From positions 3,430,001 to 3,494,000 of the forward strand of contig NZ_CP110139.1 in assembly GCF_025979885.1 (NCBI RefSeq): a stretch of 64,000 nt of DNA, in the 5' to 3' direction. The notes beneath the pieces were generated by a model. The model saw nothing but the letters and a program-made list of their open reading frames with translations, was not told the origin of the DNA and ran no database searches. A program made the position numbers and the translations under genes. Below, piece after piece: positions 1-10,618 of this stretch; position 1 is the first letter of the stretch; every line of letters begins with the position of its first letter. This stretch comes from Hymenobacter sp. YIM 151500-1. Lineage in GTDB: Bacteria; Bacteroidota; Bacteroidia; Cytophagales; Hymenobacteraceae.

Positions 1-1134
<1,134 letters not shown>

Positions 1135-1359
1135 TTGGCGGGCTACCCACTACCCGTGCCCGAAAGCAGGAGCAGCAAGCAGCCACTGTACGGGCGTGGC
1201 CACCAGACCACGCACTCCGCCCTTCTTACTCGTATTGCCTTTATGTCAAAGAACGTATGATGCTCCATTTGAGCAACAATGGGAGATAGACTAGTTATTC
1301 TAGACCATTCCAAGAATCATCCACCCAGCACATCCGCTCAATCAGCAGTTATGTTGTAG

Positions 1360-1433
1360 TGGAGGATAACGGATTCGAACCGTTGACCCCCTGCGTGCAA
1401 GGCAGGTGCTCTAGCCAGCTGAGCTAATCCCCC
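1360..1433 (-). tRNA. tRNA-Ala (anticodon TGC)
   Basis: A 74-nt cloverleaf on the minus strand. The acceptor stem GGGGGAT pairs with ATCCTCC and contains the G3:U70 wobble pair that is the alanine identity element. The anticodon loop CTTGCAC gives TGC, and the T arm GGTTCGAATCC is standard. No CCA is encoded (the sequence continues CTA). It lies in the 16S-23S spacer, the usual place for tRNA-Ala(TGC), and is processed from the rRNA primary transcript. Confidence 0.97.
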
Positions 1434-1467
1434 GGTTGATTCATGTCTAACCTTACGCCAGACAGAG

Positions 1468-1541
1468 TGGGCCTGCGTGGACTCGAACCACGGACCTCTA
1501 CATTATCAGTGTAGCGCTCTAACCACCTGAGCTACAAGCCC
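1468..1541 (-). tRNA. tRNA-Ile (anticodon GAT)
   Basis: A 74-nt cloverleaf on the minus strand. The acceptor stem GGGCTTG pairs with CAGGCCC, the anticodon loop CTGATAA gives GAT, and the T arm is GGTTCGAGTCC. It lies directly after 16S in the transcription order 16S, tRNA-Ile, tRNA-Ala, 23S, which is the commonest bacterial spacer layout. CCA is not encoded. Confidence 0.97.
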
Positions 1542-1641
1542 GGGTCGACTTTCGTCGAATCCGAAAAAACGTTGAATAGCCAGAAAAAGACGCATGGGTG
1601 GGGGGCGCTGGCGAGCGGGACTCGTGGTCCCCACGCGCTCC

Positions 1642-3157
<1,516 letters not shown>

Positions 3158-3412
3158 AGAAAATCCTGTTCGCTGCTGCTTCAGCAGCAGCCGTGTCTTC
3201 TGCGGTGGGTACCCCCCGCCCCGGTCCAGCTTATGGCCAGAGCCCGGACGCAGCGCCCCACGCGCCAGTTCCAAACCGCCCACCCGCAGGTGGGCAGCCC
3301 TTACCCAATTGTCTTTTCCAGCTATTCAAAGAACGTCTATCCCCTCCCTACCGGAGAAGATCCAGTGGCTTAGCGACCCTAAGCCTTTCTGCTATCATTC
3401 ATTACTACTTTC
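3158..3412 (-). other. rRNA operon leader
   Basis: About 255 bases between the 16S 5' end and the nearest rRNA promoter, transcribed as leader. It contains a strong hairpin at 3172-3191 (GCTGCTGC / GCAGCAGC). Open frames of 60-150 codons cross it, but none resembles a protein and all run into rRNA or promoter repeats, so I call no gene. Confidence 0.7.
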
Positions 3413-3488
3413 CCGCCTCCGAGCGAAGCGGGCTGCAAAACTACACCTTCCTGCCGCTTCCCCGCAAGCCCCAAGCAAAACTTTTTTT
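3413..3488 (-). promoter_or_regulatory. rRNA promoter P3 (gene-proximal copy)
   Basis: Read on the minus strand: an A7 tract followed by GTT (3479-3488), TTG (3465-3467), exactly 21 bp, then TAGTTTTG (3436-3443), followed by CAGCCCGCTTCG. This matches the Bacteroidota -33 TTG / -7 TAnnTTTG promoter with an upstream A-tract. The -7 box is about 280 bp upstream of 16S. It is one of three copies of the same module. Confidence 0.85.
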
Positions 3489-3699
3489 GCTCGCCGGCCC
3501 GTCGCGTCTCCCCGTGCAGGCCCGGTGCTTTGGGGAGGCAAAGGTACCAACCCACTAGCTCTTTTCCAAGTTCCCACTCACAGAAAGTCTTACTCTCTTT
3601 CCGCTAGCAGACTAACCCAGGATCGGTTTTTGCCAATCGACCTAGCCTACGAGCTCAGCTGCCAGTTGGCTTTTACCAGGAACTATCTACCCGTTGTTT

Positions 3700-3775
3700 C
3701 CCGCTTCCAATCGAAACGGGCTGCAAAGATACACTCACTCCATCAACTCATGCAAGCACTAGCCTAACTTTTTTT
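3700..3775 (-). promoter_or_regulatory. rRNA promoter P2
   Basis: Minus strand: A7-GTT (3766-3775), TTG (3753-3755), exactly 21 bp, TATCTTTG (3724-3731), then CAGCCCGTTTCG. It has the same architecture as P1 and P3, and even the first ~25 transcribed bases are conserved, so the unit appears to have been duplicated as a whole. Confidence 0.87.
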
Positions 3776-3796
3776 CTAGCGGCCCAGCGCGGCCGA

Positions 3797-3873
3797 CCGC
3801 CTCCGACTGAAACGGGCTGCAAAGATATGCTTTCGAGCCGTAGTAACACAAGCTCCCCCTAAACAACTTTTTT
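3797..3873 (-). promoter_or_regulatory. rRNA promoter P1 (distal copy)
   Basis: Minus strand: A6-GTT (3865-3873), TTG (3849-3851), exactly 21 bp, TATCTTTG (3820-3827), then CAGCCCGTTTC. This is the farthest upstream of three tandem copies feeding the rRNA operon. I see no fourth copy between here and the terminator near 4030. Confidence 0.87.
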
Positions 3874-4025
3874 ATCAACTCCCTCTGGTACCAAGGCCCT
3901 GGGGGCGGCAGGGTGGCTAACTGCTTGGACCTTGTTTCCGCTCCAAAATCCTGCTGGAGTTTGCCTTGGGGCATCTATAGACTAGGCCGACAATTACTTA
4001 TACTTATAAGAAAAGCTTGGTTCTG

Positions 4026-4068
4026 GCACAGAAAAGGCTCCTGCACTTTGCAGGAGCCTTTTCTGTAT
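4026..4068. terminator. bidirectional hairpin terminator
   Basis: An inverted repeat AGAAAAGGCTCCTGCA / TGCAGGAGCCTTTTCT with a very short loop, A-rich on the left and T-rich on the right. It lies just past the stop of the leftward DUF4476 gene and upstream of the rRNA promoters, so it should stop that gene's transcript before the rRNA operon. Confidence 0.85.
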
Positions 4069-4084
4069 TCAATCATCAATCTAT

Positions 4085-4861
4085 TCATGGACGGTGGGAC
4101 TCTATATATTGCTGTACCTCGCGGATGCTGGACTGGAATTGGAAGACATCGTACACACGGTAAAAATTCTGACGGTCGGCGACGCGGGTGTACAGGTATT
4201 TAGCTAACTCGATGCGGTTGCGGTCAAACGATATGGTGCTCACTAGACGGCGGGCGTCATCAGCGGGAAGGCTGGTTTCGTGGAGTGCTTCGCGAATGAG
4301 GGCTAGCTTGTTGTCGTCGAAAGATTGACGTTGGACGGTTTGCAGTAGCTCGTCGGCCTCTTGCGGAGACAGTATATACGAGTGGGCGGGATAAGCTGGC
4401 TCATTGCCGTACGGGCCTTGGTCAGGGTAGTGGGTGTCATAGTCAGGGCTGGGGCGTGACGGACGAACGGGGGGATATGGGCCACGGGGCCCACCGTAGT
4501 AGCCGCCCCGCTGAATGGGCATAGCCGATATTTTCCGTAGCTCAGGCGGAAACCCATTACGGGTTAGTAGAACATAGCTTGTTTCCAAACCAGGATCTAA
4601 AAAAATCTTTGTGCGGTAATTGATATTTCGGCCGTAGGAAACGGGAATAACGAATTCTGCCCAGTGCAAACCGGGTCGTAGACGATCAAGGCGGACCTGG
4701 CGAGTGCCCCCTGGAGTCAGGGGGTATCCATCAATGCTGAGATAAAAAGGAATGCCACGCTCAGAGGAGAAGTTGACAACTGCTGGGGCGGCCTGGAGCG
4801 CATTGCTCAGCAGTAAGCATAGACTAACGCAGAAAAGAAGTGCCTTTTTCATAACGGACAA
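4085..4861 (-). CDS. secreted DUF4476 domain protein
   Basis: A 258-aa protein with an N-terminal signal peptide (hydrophobic stretch about residues 5-22, probable cleavage near QA-APAV). The middle (~130-165) is rich in Gly, Pro, Tyr and Arg and looks disordered. The last ~90 residues (SFDDNKLALIREAL ... FDRNRIELAKYLYTRV) match the DUF4476 domain, an all-helical module of unknown function in secreted Bacteroidota proteins. The N-terminal ~100 residues look like a small beta domain. The start could also be the Met at codon 4, which precedes the Lys-Lys of the signal peptide. It is flanked by terminators on both sides, so it is monocistronic. Function unknown; localisation to periplasm or outside is inferred. 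Confidence 0.85.
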   Translation of the reverse strand: MSVMKKALLFCVSLCLLLSNALQAAPAVVNFSSERGIPFYLSIDGYPLTPGGTRQVRLDRLRPGLHWAEFVIPVSYGRNINYRTKIFLDPGLETSYVLLTRNGFPPELRKISAMPIQRGGYYGGPRGPYPPVRPSRPSPDYDTHYPDQGPYGNEPAYPAHSYILSPQEADELLQTVQRQSFDDNKLALIREALHETSLPADDARRLVSTISFDRNRIELAKYLYTRVADRQNFYRVYDVFQFQSSIREVQQYIESHRP

Positions 4862-4984
4862 AGCTTAATCGAGCACCAAGTTGCTCGGCTGGATTTAGCC
4901 AAGTTCTATGCCAAGTTGCGAGTCGGATGAGCTGCCAGGATAGGCGTGGATTCCGTTGGGAGAACAGACGCTCTTATTCTCCAG

Positions 4985-5030
4985 AAAGCACAAGTCCGCC
5001 GCGCTAGCTAGCGCGGCGGACTTGTGCTTT
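4985..5030. terminator. perfect 23-bp palindromic terminator
   Basis: Two perfectly complementary 23-base arms (AAAGCACAAGTCC ... and its complement) with no unpaired loop bases and T-runs outward on both ends. It lies 17 bp after the stop of the leftward OmpA-family gene and upstream of the DUF4476 gene. Confidence 0.85.
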
Positions 5031-5047
5031 TTGTGAGGAAACGGCTT

Positions 5048-6991
5048 CTACTCGCTAATCTTGGTCACTTTGAACTCAGTACGGCGGTTGCGCTGGTATT
5101 CGTCTTCTGTTTTGGCATTTTTAAGTACCGGGCGAGTTTCACCGTAACCGCGGGCCGTGATGCGGGACGGAGTAATACCCTTCGATATAATGTATGCAAC
5201 GGCTGATTCGGCGCGGCGCTGTGAGAGCTGCTGGTTGTAGGCTTCCTTACCCCGCGAGTCGGTATGGGAGCTAAGCTCGATGGTGATGTTGGGGTTGTCG
5301 TTAAGTGTTTGTACCAGCTTATCGAGCTCCACGGCCGCGTCGGGGCGGATATTAGCTTTGTCGTAGTCGTAGAAGATGTTTTCGACTACAATAGCTTTGT
5401 TCTTAACGATGGGCGCGAGCGTCAGGGTCACAGGGACCTTCACCTCGTTCATCTCATTGGGCAGTTCCGACTGCGGCGGCCGGCGGCCCACGGTGCTCAG
5501 GGCGTTGCGAGCCGTAAAATAGCCTGGGCGGTCGGCTATCAGCGAGTAAGTGGTAGCCGCAGTATCGAGCCGGATGCTGAATTTACCGGCGGGGTCGGTG
5601 GTAACTTCCTGAAGCTTGCGGCCTTTGCTGTCAAAAAGCACCACATTTTCGTTGGCGAGAGGTGCAGTTCTGCCCGTTTTATCGTTGCGCTCCACCACGG
5701 TGCCATCGACAATGAAAGTGACCAGCTTCAGCAGGTTTTCGCGGAACAGATACAGGTCGTCGGAGCCTTTGCCACCGGCCCGATTGGAGGAGAATACGCC
5801 CGTCTTCTGCTCAGTGAAAAAAGGAGCGAAGTCGTCGCCGGGGCTGTTGATGGGTACGCCGAGGTTGACCACTTTGCCTTTTTCGACTTTAAACAAATCG
5901 AGCTTGCCCAGGCCGGGGTGGCCGTCGGAGGAGAAGTACAACTGGCCGCCGGGCGAAATAGCGGGGAAACTTTCATTGCCAGCCGTATTGATTTGGTCGC
6001 CGAGGTTTTCAGGCGCAGAGAAACGGCCGGGGCTTTCCATGGTAGCCTTATACAGGTCGGTGCCACCGAGGCCGCCCTTCCGCGACGAGGCGAAATAGAG
6101 GGTTTGTCCATCGGGGGAGAATACCGGGGAGAAGTCGTCGGCGGTGCGGCTGTTGAGGCCACGCACCAGCTCGGGCTCGGTCCAAGCGCCGCCGCGCAGG
6201 TAGGATACAAACAGATCCACGCTCAGAAAACCGTCTTTTGCCTGCTTCTTGGAACCGTCGTTGGAGCGGGCAAACACCATCATCTTGCCATCGGGCGAGT
6301 AGGTGGCGCTGGCCTCGTGCTTGTTGTCGGAGTTGAAGATGGGCTCCAGTTTGCGAACCGTGCCGCCGGTGAGCTGCTTGTCGTCCTCGAACTTGATGGC
6401 GTACAGGTCGTTAAATCCTTCGCCGTTGCCGGGATACATCTTGCCTTCCCGTCCCGAGGCAAATACCAGCTCCTTGGTATCGGGCATGCGCGTGGCGCCG
6501 AAATCAGAAGATGGAGAGTTGATCTGGTCCAGGGGCTGCACTTTGTTGTTGGTGCTGGCCGTAAGCAGGGTGGTGGCTACGCGGGCGTTTTTGGCCTCCA
6601 CGGCGGCCCGCTCAGCCAAGGTTCGGTTGCTGCCGCTTTCGGCGTACCGCTCAAACTGGGCAGCAGCTTCCTCGGTTTTGCCAGCGGCTTTTAGCGCCTG
6701 GGCGTAGTAGAAGCCAGCGTCGGCGCTTTTCACTTTAGCATCCAAGGCCACTTTGTAAAAGGGCTCAGCCAGCTCAATACGGTTCGACAGCCGGTACGAC
6801 TCGGCAATGCGGAAGTTGGGCAGGGCTGTTTGCTTGCCCTTGGCCACATCCTTCTTATATAAAGCAATGGCAGCTTCGTATTCGCCGCGGGCAAAGCGCT
6901 TATCGGCTTTGCTGAGGCCGCCGGTGGTGGCGCATCCGCTGAGCAGAGCTGCTGCGCCCAAGGTGGCGCCTAGTATAGCATAGGGTTTCAT
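5048..6991 (-). CDS. PorE-like OmpA-family lipoprotein (TPR, beta-propeller, CRD, OmpA)
   Basis: A 647-aa outer-membrane lipoprotein. The signal ends in lipobox LLSGC (Cys20). Domain order: TPR-like helices (~28-130), WD40-like PD40 propeller repeats (~165-410, e.g. FSPVFSPDGQTLYFASSR), a carboxypeptidase-regulatory-like beta sandwich (~425-510, KGRKLQEVTTDPAGKFSIRL), and a C-terminal OmpA peptidoglycan-binding domain (~530-645) with TDSRGKEAYNQQLSQRRA and the arginines of NRRTEF. This four-part order is that of PorE of the type IX secretion system in Porphyromonas, which anchors the complex to peptidoglycan. Bacteroidota encode several paralogues of this architecture, so a T9SS role is inferred and the symbol is withheld. 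The gene stands alone between hairpins. Confidence 0.88.
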   Translation of the reverse strand: MKPYAILGATLGAAALLSGCATTGGLSKADKRFARGEYEAAIALYKKDVAKGKQTALPNFRIAESYRLSNRIELAEPFYKVALDAKVKSADAGFYYAQALKAAGKTEEAAAQFERYAESGSNRTLAERAAVEAKNARVATTLLTASTNNKVQPLDQINSPSSDFGATRMPDTKELVFASGREGKMYPGNGEGFNDLYAIKFEDDKQLTGGTVRKLEPIFNSDNKHEASATYSPDGKMMVFARSNDGSKKQAKDGFLSVDLFVSYLRGGAWTEPELVRGLNSRTADDFSPVFSPDGQTLYFASSRKGGLGGTDLYKATMESPGRFSAPENLGDQINTAGNESFPAISPGGQLYFSSDGHPGLGKLDLFKVEKGKVVNLGVPINSPGDDFAPFFTEQKTGVFSSNRAGGKGSDDLYLFRENLLKLVTFIVDGTVVERNDKTGRTAPLANENVVLFDSKGRKLQEVTTDPAGKFSIRLDTAATTYSLIADRPGYFTARNALSTVGRRPPQSELPNEMNEVKVPVTLTLAPIVKNKAIVVENIFYDYDKANIRPDAAVELDKLVQTLNDNPNITIELSSHTDSRGKEAYNQQLSQRRAESAVAYIISKGITPSRITARGYGETRPVLKNAKTEDEYQRNRRTEFKVTKISE

Positions 6992-7063
6992 AACGACGTC
7001 GGGAAAAGGAAGGGGTACGGCCCTACAACGGAAAACACCGTTCGGGGGGTAAGTATACTAAGA

Positions 7064-7591
7064 TTAACCAGGTTCGGAAGCAAGATGAGGCACCGGCGTG
7101 CCCGTGGGCTGGAAGTAGCGGGCCAGCCACGTGCGCCCAGCCGGAGCGGGCCAAACGGTTTGCAGCTGCCCGTGTTGGCTGATGGTGTTGTCGAAATACG
7201 GCGTTTCGGGCCCAATGAGCCCCGTGGCTACGGCCTCGCGCAACTGGCGCCGGTCGAGCAGGCGCACCTCCTCCCCTAGCAGAAAGGCTAGCCGGGATTT
7301 TTCGAGCAGTTCCACGCCCAGCTGTTCCTCCAGGCTATGCACAAACCGCACTGAGGCGTCGATGGAGCAGCCACTAGCGTCGGCCACGGCTTCGTCGAGG
7401 CCAATGACGAGGAACTGCTGATGCAGCACCGCCGCTGATGCCGCTAGCGTGCGGCCGTGGCTGGTCCATTCCTCAGCGAAGCGCTGAAGCAGCGGCTCAA
7501 TGGAGGCCTGCTCAGTGACGGTAAGCGGACGGCTGGCTTGGTAGATCCATATCCGAGCTGAGGCCGGCAGCTGATTAAAAGGAGTGTACAT
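7064..7591 (-). CDS. conserved Bacteroidota hypothetical protein (often mislabelled 'ABC transporter ATPase')
   Basis: A 175-aa cytoplasmic protein beginning MYTPFNQLPASARIWIYQASRPLT. This N-terminal pattern is typical of a small conserved Bacteroidota family that many annotations call 'ABC transporter ATPase'. I see no Walker A, Walker B or ABC signature, no membrane segment and no signal peptide, so that label is not supported. There is a single likely Cys-containing motif (DASGCSIDASVRFV). It lies 72 bp upstream of the PorE-like gene on the same strand, possibly co-transcribed. Function unknown. Confidence 0.8.
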   Translation of the reverse strand: MYTPFNQLPASARIWIYQASRPLTVTEQASIEPLLQRFAEEWTSHGRTLAASAAVLHQQFLVIGLDEAVADASGCSIDASVRFVHSLEEQLGVELLEKSRLAFLLGEEVRLLDRRQLREAVATGLIGPETPYFDNTISQHGQLQTVWPAPAGRTWLARYFQPTGTPVPHLASEPG

Positions 7592-7657
7592 AAACTTAAA
7601 ATGCTGGAACTGCTAGCCCCCATCGTAGCCGGGGCAGCTTCTTATTCCCACAAAGAA

Positions 7658-7689
7658 ACAGCCCCGCCGAGAAGTTCCGGCGGGGCTGT
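7658..7689 (-). terminator. hairpin terminator of the Fe-S gene pair
   Basis: ACAGCCCCGCCG / CGGCGGGGCTGT with an 8-nt loop, followed on the minus strand by TTTCTTT. It lies ~35 bp past the stop of the HdrB-like gene and separates it from the next leftward gene. Confidence 0.82.
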
Positions 7690-7722
7690 CTAACAATTCA
7701 TTTTTAATGATCTACTTTCACT

Positions 7723-8607
7723 TTAGGCATTGATGCCTTCGGCCGAGGCAATCAGCTCGGCTAGGTCAAACACCTGCACGTCCGATTCCCGCTCTTTGTT
7801 TTTCACGCCGTCGGCCATCATGGTCATGCAGAAGGGACAGGCCACGGCAATAACGCTGCCGCCGCGGTTGGAGCCGGCGGGCAGCGGTGGGGCAGTGCTT
7901 TCCACGCCGCGCAGGTTCAGGAGCACGTCGGCGTCGCCGTCGAGCGTGGCCAGGGCTTCTTCGGTCCGTTCGATGTTGATGTCTTTTTTGCCGGGTTCGG
8001 GCTCTTTCCACATCTGGGCGCCGCCGGCCCCGCAGCAGAGGCCGTTGGCCTTGCTACGCTTCATTTCCAGCAGGTCGGCATCTAAAGCCTCCAGGACGGC
8101 GCGCGGAGCTTCGTAGATGTCGTTGGCGCGTCCCAGGTAGCAGGAGTCGTGGAAGGTAATGCGGCGGCCCTTGAACGACTCGCCCCCCTCGGCTTTCACG
8201 CGGCCCTCGTTGATGAGCTGCTGCAAAAAGGTGCTGTGGTGGATGACCTCGTACTCGCCGCCGAGGGCCGGATATTCGTTTTTGATGGTATTGAAGCAGT
8301 GCGGGCAGGCTGTTACCACCTTCTTGATGCCGTAGCCATTGAACGTGGTAATGTTCTGCATGGCTTGCATCTGAAACAGGAACTCGTTGCCGGCCCGCTT
8401 GGCTGGGTCGCCGGTGCAGGTTTCTTCCATGCCCAGCACGGCGTATTTCACGCCTACGTGCTCCAGGATGCGCACAAAAGCCCGCGTCACGCGCTTGTAC
8501 CGGTCGTCGAAGGCGCCGGCGCAGCCGACCCAGAACAGCACTTCCGGCGTTTCACCCCGCGCGGCCAGGTCGGCCATCATCGGGACGTTGATTTGACGTT
8601 TTTCCAT
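7723..8607 (-). CDS. HdrB/LutA-like Fe-S binding protein (two CCG domains)
   Basis: A 294-aa soluble protein with two cysteine-rich CCG domains of the heterodisulfide-reductase B / LutA / GlpC superfamily. The first has CTGDPAKRAGNEF and TACPHCFNTIKNEYP; the second has HDSCYLGRANDIYE, GLCCGAGGAQMW and ACPFCMTMM. These cysteines should hold one or two Fe-S clusters, possibly the non-cubane type. It lies downstream of an HdrC/NarI-like membrane Fe-S protein on the same strand, a pairing common in Bacteroidota. Together they probably pass electrons between a soluble donor and the quinone pool; the physiological substrate cannot be told from sequence. Part of a 170-bp inverted repeat ends directly at this start codon. 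Confidence 0.88.
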   Translation of the reverse strand: MEKRQINVPMMADLAARGETPEVLFWVGCAGAFDDRYKRVTRAFVRILEHVGVKYAVLGMEETCTGDPAKRAGNEFLFQMQAMQNITTFNGYGIKKVVTACPHCFNTIKNEYPALGGEYEVIHHSTFLQQLINEGRVKAEGGESFKGRRITFHDSCYLGRANDIYEAPRAVLEALDADLLEMKRSKANGLCCGAGGAQMWKEPEPGKKDINIERTEEALATLDGDADVLLNLRGVESTAPPLPAGSNRGGSVIAVACPFCMTMMADGVKNKERESDVQVFDLAELIASAEGINA

Positions 8608-8777
8608 TAGGGACTTGGGGTCTTAGGGGCTTAGGGTCTTAGATGCAGACCGACAGAGGGCAGCCCCATTTCACTGGTTAGATATGTCTTCTTTGCTTCA
8701 CAATCAGGCAAAAGCTAGGCTGAGGATTGGGGAGGATGCTTGATCTAAGTCCCCAAGCCCCTAAGTTCCTAAGCCCC
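8608..8777. repeat. nested inverted repeat built of CTTAGG-type tokens
   Basis: Arms at 8608-8644 and 8743-8777 are imperfect complements made of reiterated tokens such as GGGACTTAGG and GGGGCTTAGG. On the minus strand the element begins with the TAG stop codon of the HdrC-like gene and ends immediately before the ATG of the HdrB-like gene, so it fills the whole gap. The same token family recurs at 22392-22526. Confidence 0.85.
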
Positions 8778-10157
8778 TTTCTCCGTCACGTACAGGTCGT
8801 CGGCCCAATTGAACCGGTCGGAGGGCGAGAAGGCCCAGGGGGCGCCGTTGTTTTCGATGTTGGAGAACATGACGTTCAGGGAGTTAGGCGCGGCCGACTC
8901 TTCCAGCACCAGGAAGCGGCGCATTTCCACGATGCTTTCCAGCGGGTTGATGTTAACGGGGCAGGCCTCGACGCAGGCATTGCAGGTGGTGCAGGCCCAC
9001 AGCTCCTCGGGCGTCACGTAGCCGCGCAGCAGGGTGTGGTTTTCCCGGTCAAGCTGCTCCTGGGTGCCGTGCTTGGCCTCTTGCCCATACAGGTTGGGGC
9101 TGAAAATCAGCGGCGAGTTATACTTCTCCTCCACCCGGTCGCGGGTGTCCATCATAATTTTGCGGGGCGAGAGAAGCTTGCCGGTCAGGTTGGCCGGGCA
9201 CACGGCCGTGCAGCGCCCGCACTCGGTGCAGGAGTACGCGTTAAGCAGGTTGGTCCAGGCCAGGTCGTCCACGTCTTTGGCGCCGAACGGTGTGGGTGCG
9301 GCAGCCGAGCCGTCAGGGGCAGTGGCCGGGGCGGGCACCTGGTAGCTGGGGTCCATCATGGCCTTCACCTCGTGGGTGATGCTGTCCACGTTCGAGAACT
9401 GCCCCTGCGGCACCAGCCGCGAGAAGTACACGTTCGGGAAAGCCATGATGATGTGGAAGTGCTTGGAGCTGGGCAGGTAGTTCAGAAACAGCAGGATACC
9501 CACAATGTGCGCCCACCAGCCCACGCGCTCCAGCACGTGCAGAGCCGTGAGATTATCGGGAAACAGGCCGGTGAGCAGGCTGCTGATCGGGAAAGTGCCC
9601 GGCATGTCGAGGTCTTGCAGCTGGTGCCACTTCAGGTCGGCGGTGTTCATGGTAAACAGAGCCGTCATCAGCACCACTTCAATGTAGAGGATAACGTTGG
9701 CATCGAGCCGGGGCCAGGCGCGCATCTCGGGGCCCGTAAAGCGGCGGACACCCTGCACGTTGCGCCGCCACCACAGGGCTACCACGGCCAGAATAACCAG
9801 GGCGCCGAGGATTTCATTGGTCGCCATGAGCACGTCGTACACCGGCCCGAGAAACTGCAGGAACCGGTGCGTGCCAAACAGGCCATCCACCAGTATTTCA
9901 ATCAGCTCGACGTTGATAACCAAGAAGCCAACGTACACAATCAGGTGCAGCACGGCCGGCGTGAGACGCTTGAACATTTTCTGCTGCCCGAAAGCTACCA
10001 GCAGGGTTTTCCAGAGCCGCTCCGACACGTGGCCGCTCATGTCCCGGTCGCGCCCCACCTGAATGTTGGCCCTGATCTTTCGGACCTGCCAGGCAAACAG
10101 GCCGAAGCCAGCCACTGCCACCAGCAGGAATAAAATGTTTTGGATAGAGAAATGCAC
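8769..10157 (-). CDS. HdrC-like 4Fe-4S membrane protein
   Basis: A 462-aa protein with about five N-terminal membrane helices (~5-25, 70-90, 110-130, 150-170, 210-235), resembling the cytochrome-b-like NarI/DsrM fold. A cytoplasmic dicluster ferredoxin domain follows, with CTECGRCTAVCP (~315) and CTTCNACVEACPVNINP (~385). It probably takes or gives electrons at the quinone pool and works with the downstream CCG-domain protein. Its last codons and TAG stop (GGGGCTTAG) lie inside the arm of an inverted repeat. A near-consensus -7 box (TATATTTCG, 10184-10192) precedes the start by ~27 bp. Confidence 0.88.
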   Translation of the reverse strand: MHFSIQNILFLLVAVAGFGLFAWQVRKIRANIQVGRDRDMSGHVSERLWKTLLVAFGQQKMFKRLTPAVLHLIVYVGFLVINVELIEILVDGLFGTHRFLQFLGPVYDVLMATNEILGALVILAVVALWWRRNVQGVRRFTGPEMRAWPRLDANVILYIEVVLMTALFTMNTADLKWHQLQDLDMPGTFPISSLLTGLFPDNLTALHVLERVGWWAHIVGILLFLNYLPSSKHFHIIMAFPNVYFSRLVPQGQFSNVDSITHEVKAMMDPSYQVPAPATAPDGSAAAPTPFGAKDVDDLAWTNLLNAYSCTECGRCTAVCPANLTGKLLSPRKIMMDTRDRVEEKYNSPLIFSPNLYGQEAKHGTQEQLDRENHTLLRGYVTPEELWACTTCNACVEACPVNINPLESIVEMRRFLVLEESAAPNSLNVMFSNIENNGAPWAFSPSDRFNWADDLYVTEKGA

Positions 10158-10250
10158 AGGAAAGGGTAGGTTTGGGTTTAGGCCGAAATATACTCGGTAT
10201 GCATAACACTTTACGCGTTTTTCCGTGGAAAGATTTTTTGGCCGAAAGTC

Positions 10251-10280
10251 TTGCGGGTTGATTCTGGTTTGCTACTTTTG
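10251..10280 (+). promoter_or_regulatory. Bacteroidota-type promoter of tRNA-Phe
   Basis: TTG at 10251-10253, 19 bp, then TACTTTTG at 10273-10280, which fits -33 TTG / -7 TAnnTTTG. It lies 46 bp upstream of the tRNA. Confidence 0.75.
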
Positions 10281-10326
10281 TGCTCCCCAATAGCCACAAG
10301 GCCTTTTCAGGGGAACTTGACAAGCT

Positions 10327-10399
<73 letters not shown>

Positions 10400-10410
10400 C
10401 TTCTTAACCT

Positions 10411-10449
10411 GAACAGCCCCCGTAAGTTTGACTTACGGGGGCTGTTTGC
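10411..10449. terminator. tRNA-Phe terminator
   Basis: AACAGCCCCCGTAAG / CTTACGGGGGCTGTT with a 5-nt loop, followed by TGCTTT. It sits directly after the tRNA. Confidence 0.88.
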
Positions 10450-10618
10450 TTTGGTGCGGGCCATACTGCCTTCCTGCGGTTCGCAGTACGGGCTATTTGT
10501 GCTGGGTCAGGAAGATTACGTTTATACAAACACTGCTATACCCTATTGCTAAGCAGGCTGGAAGTCAGTAACTAGGCAACTCCAACACTACGTCTACTAC
10601 TTTCTTTCCCAACTGCGT

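Noticed and set aside
3193..3767. Rightward frames of 121 and 152 codons upstream of 16S
   Set aside because: They cross the rRNA leader and two promoter modules; composition is not protein-like.
5264..6694. 476-codon frame antisense to the PorE-like gene
   Set aside because: A codon-bias shadow of a high-GC gene; the minus-strand protein has clear domains.
7064..7591. 'ABC transporter ATPase' label for the 175-aa protein
   Set aside because: No Walker or ABC signature motifs are present; the label is a propagated misannotation.
8727..10133. 468-codon frame antisense to the HdrC-like gene
   Set aside because: Shadow frame; His/Gln-rich without domains.
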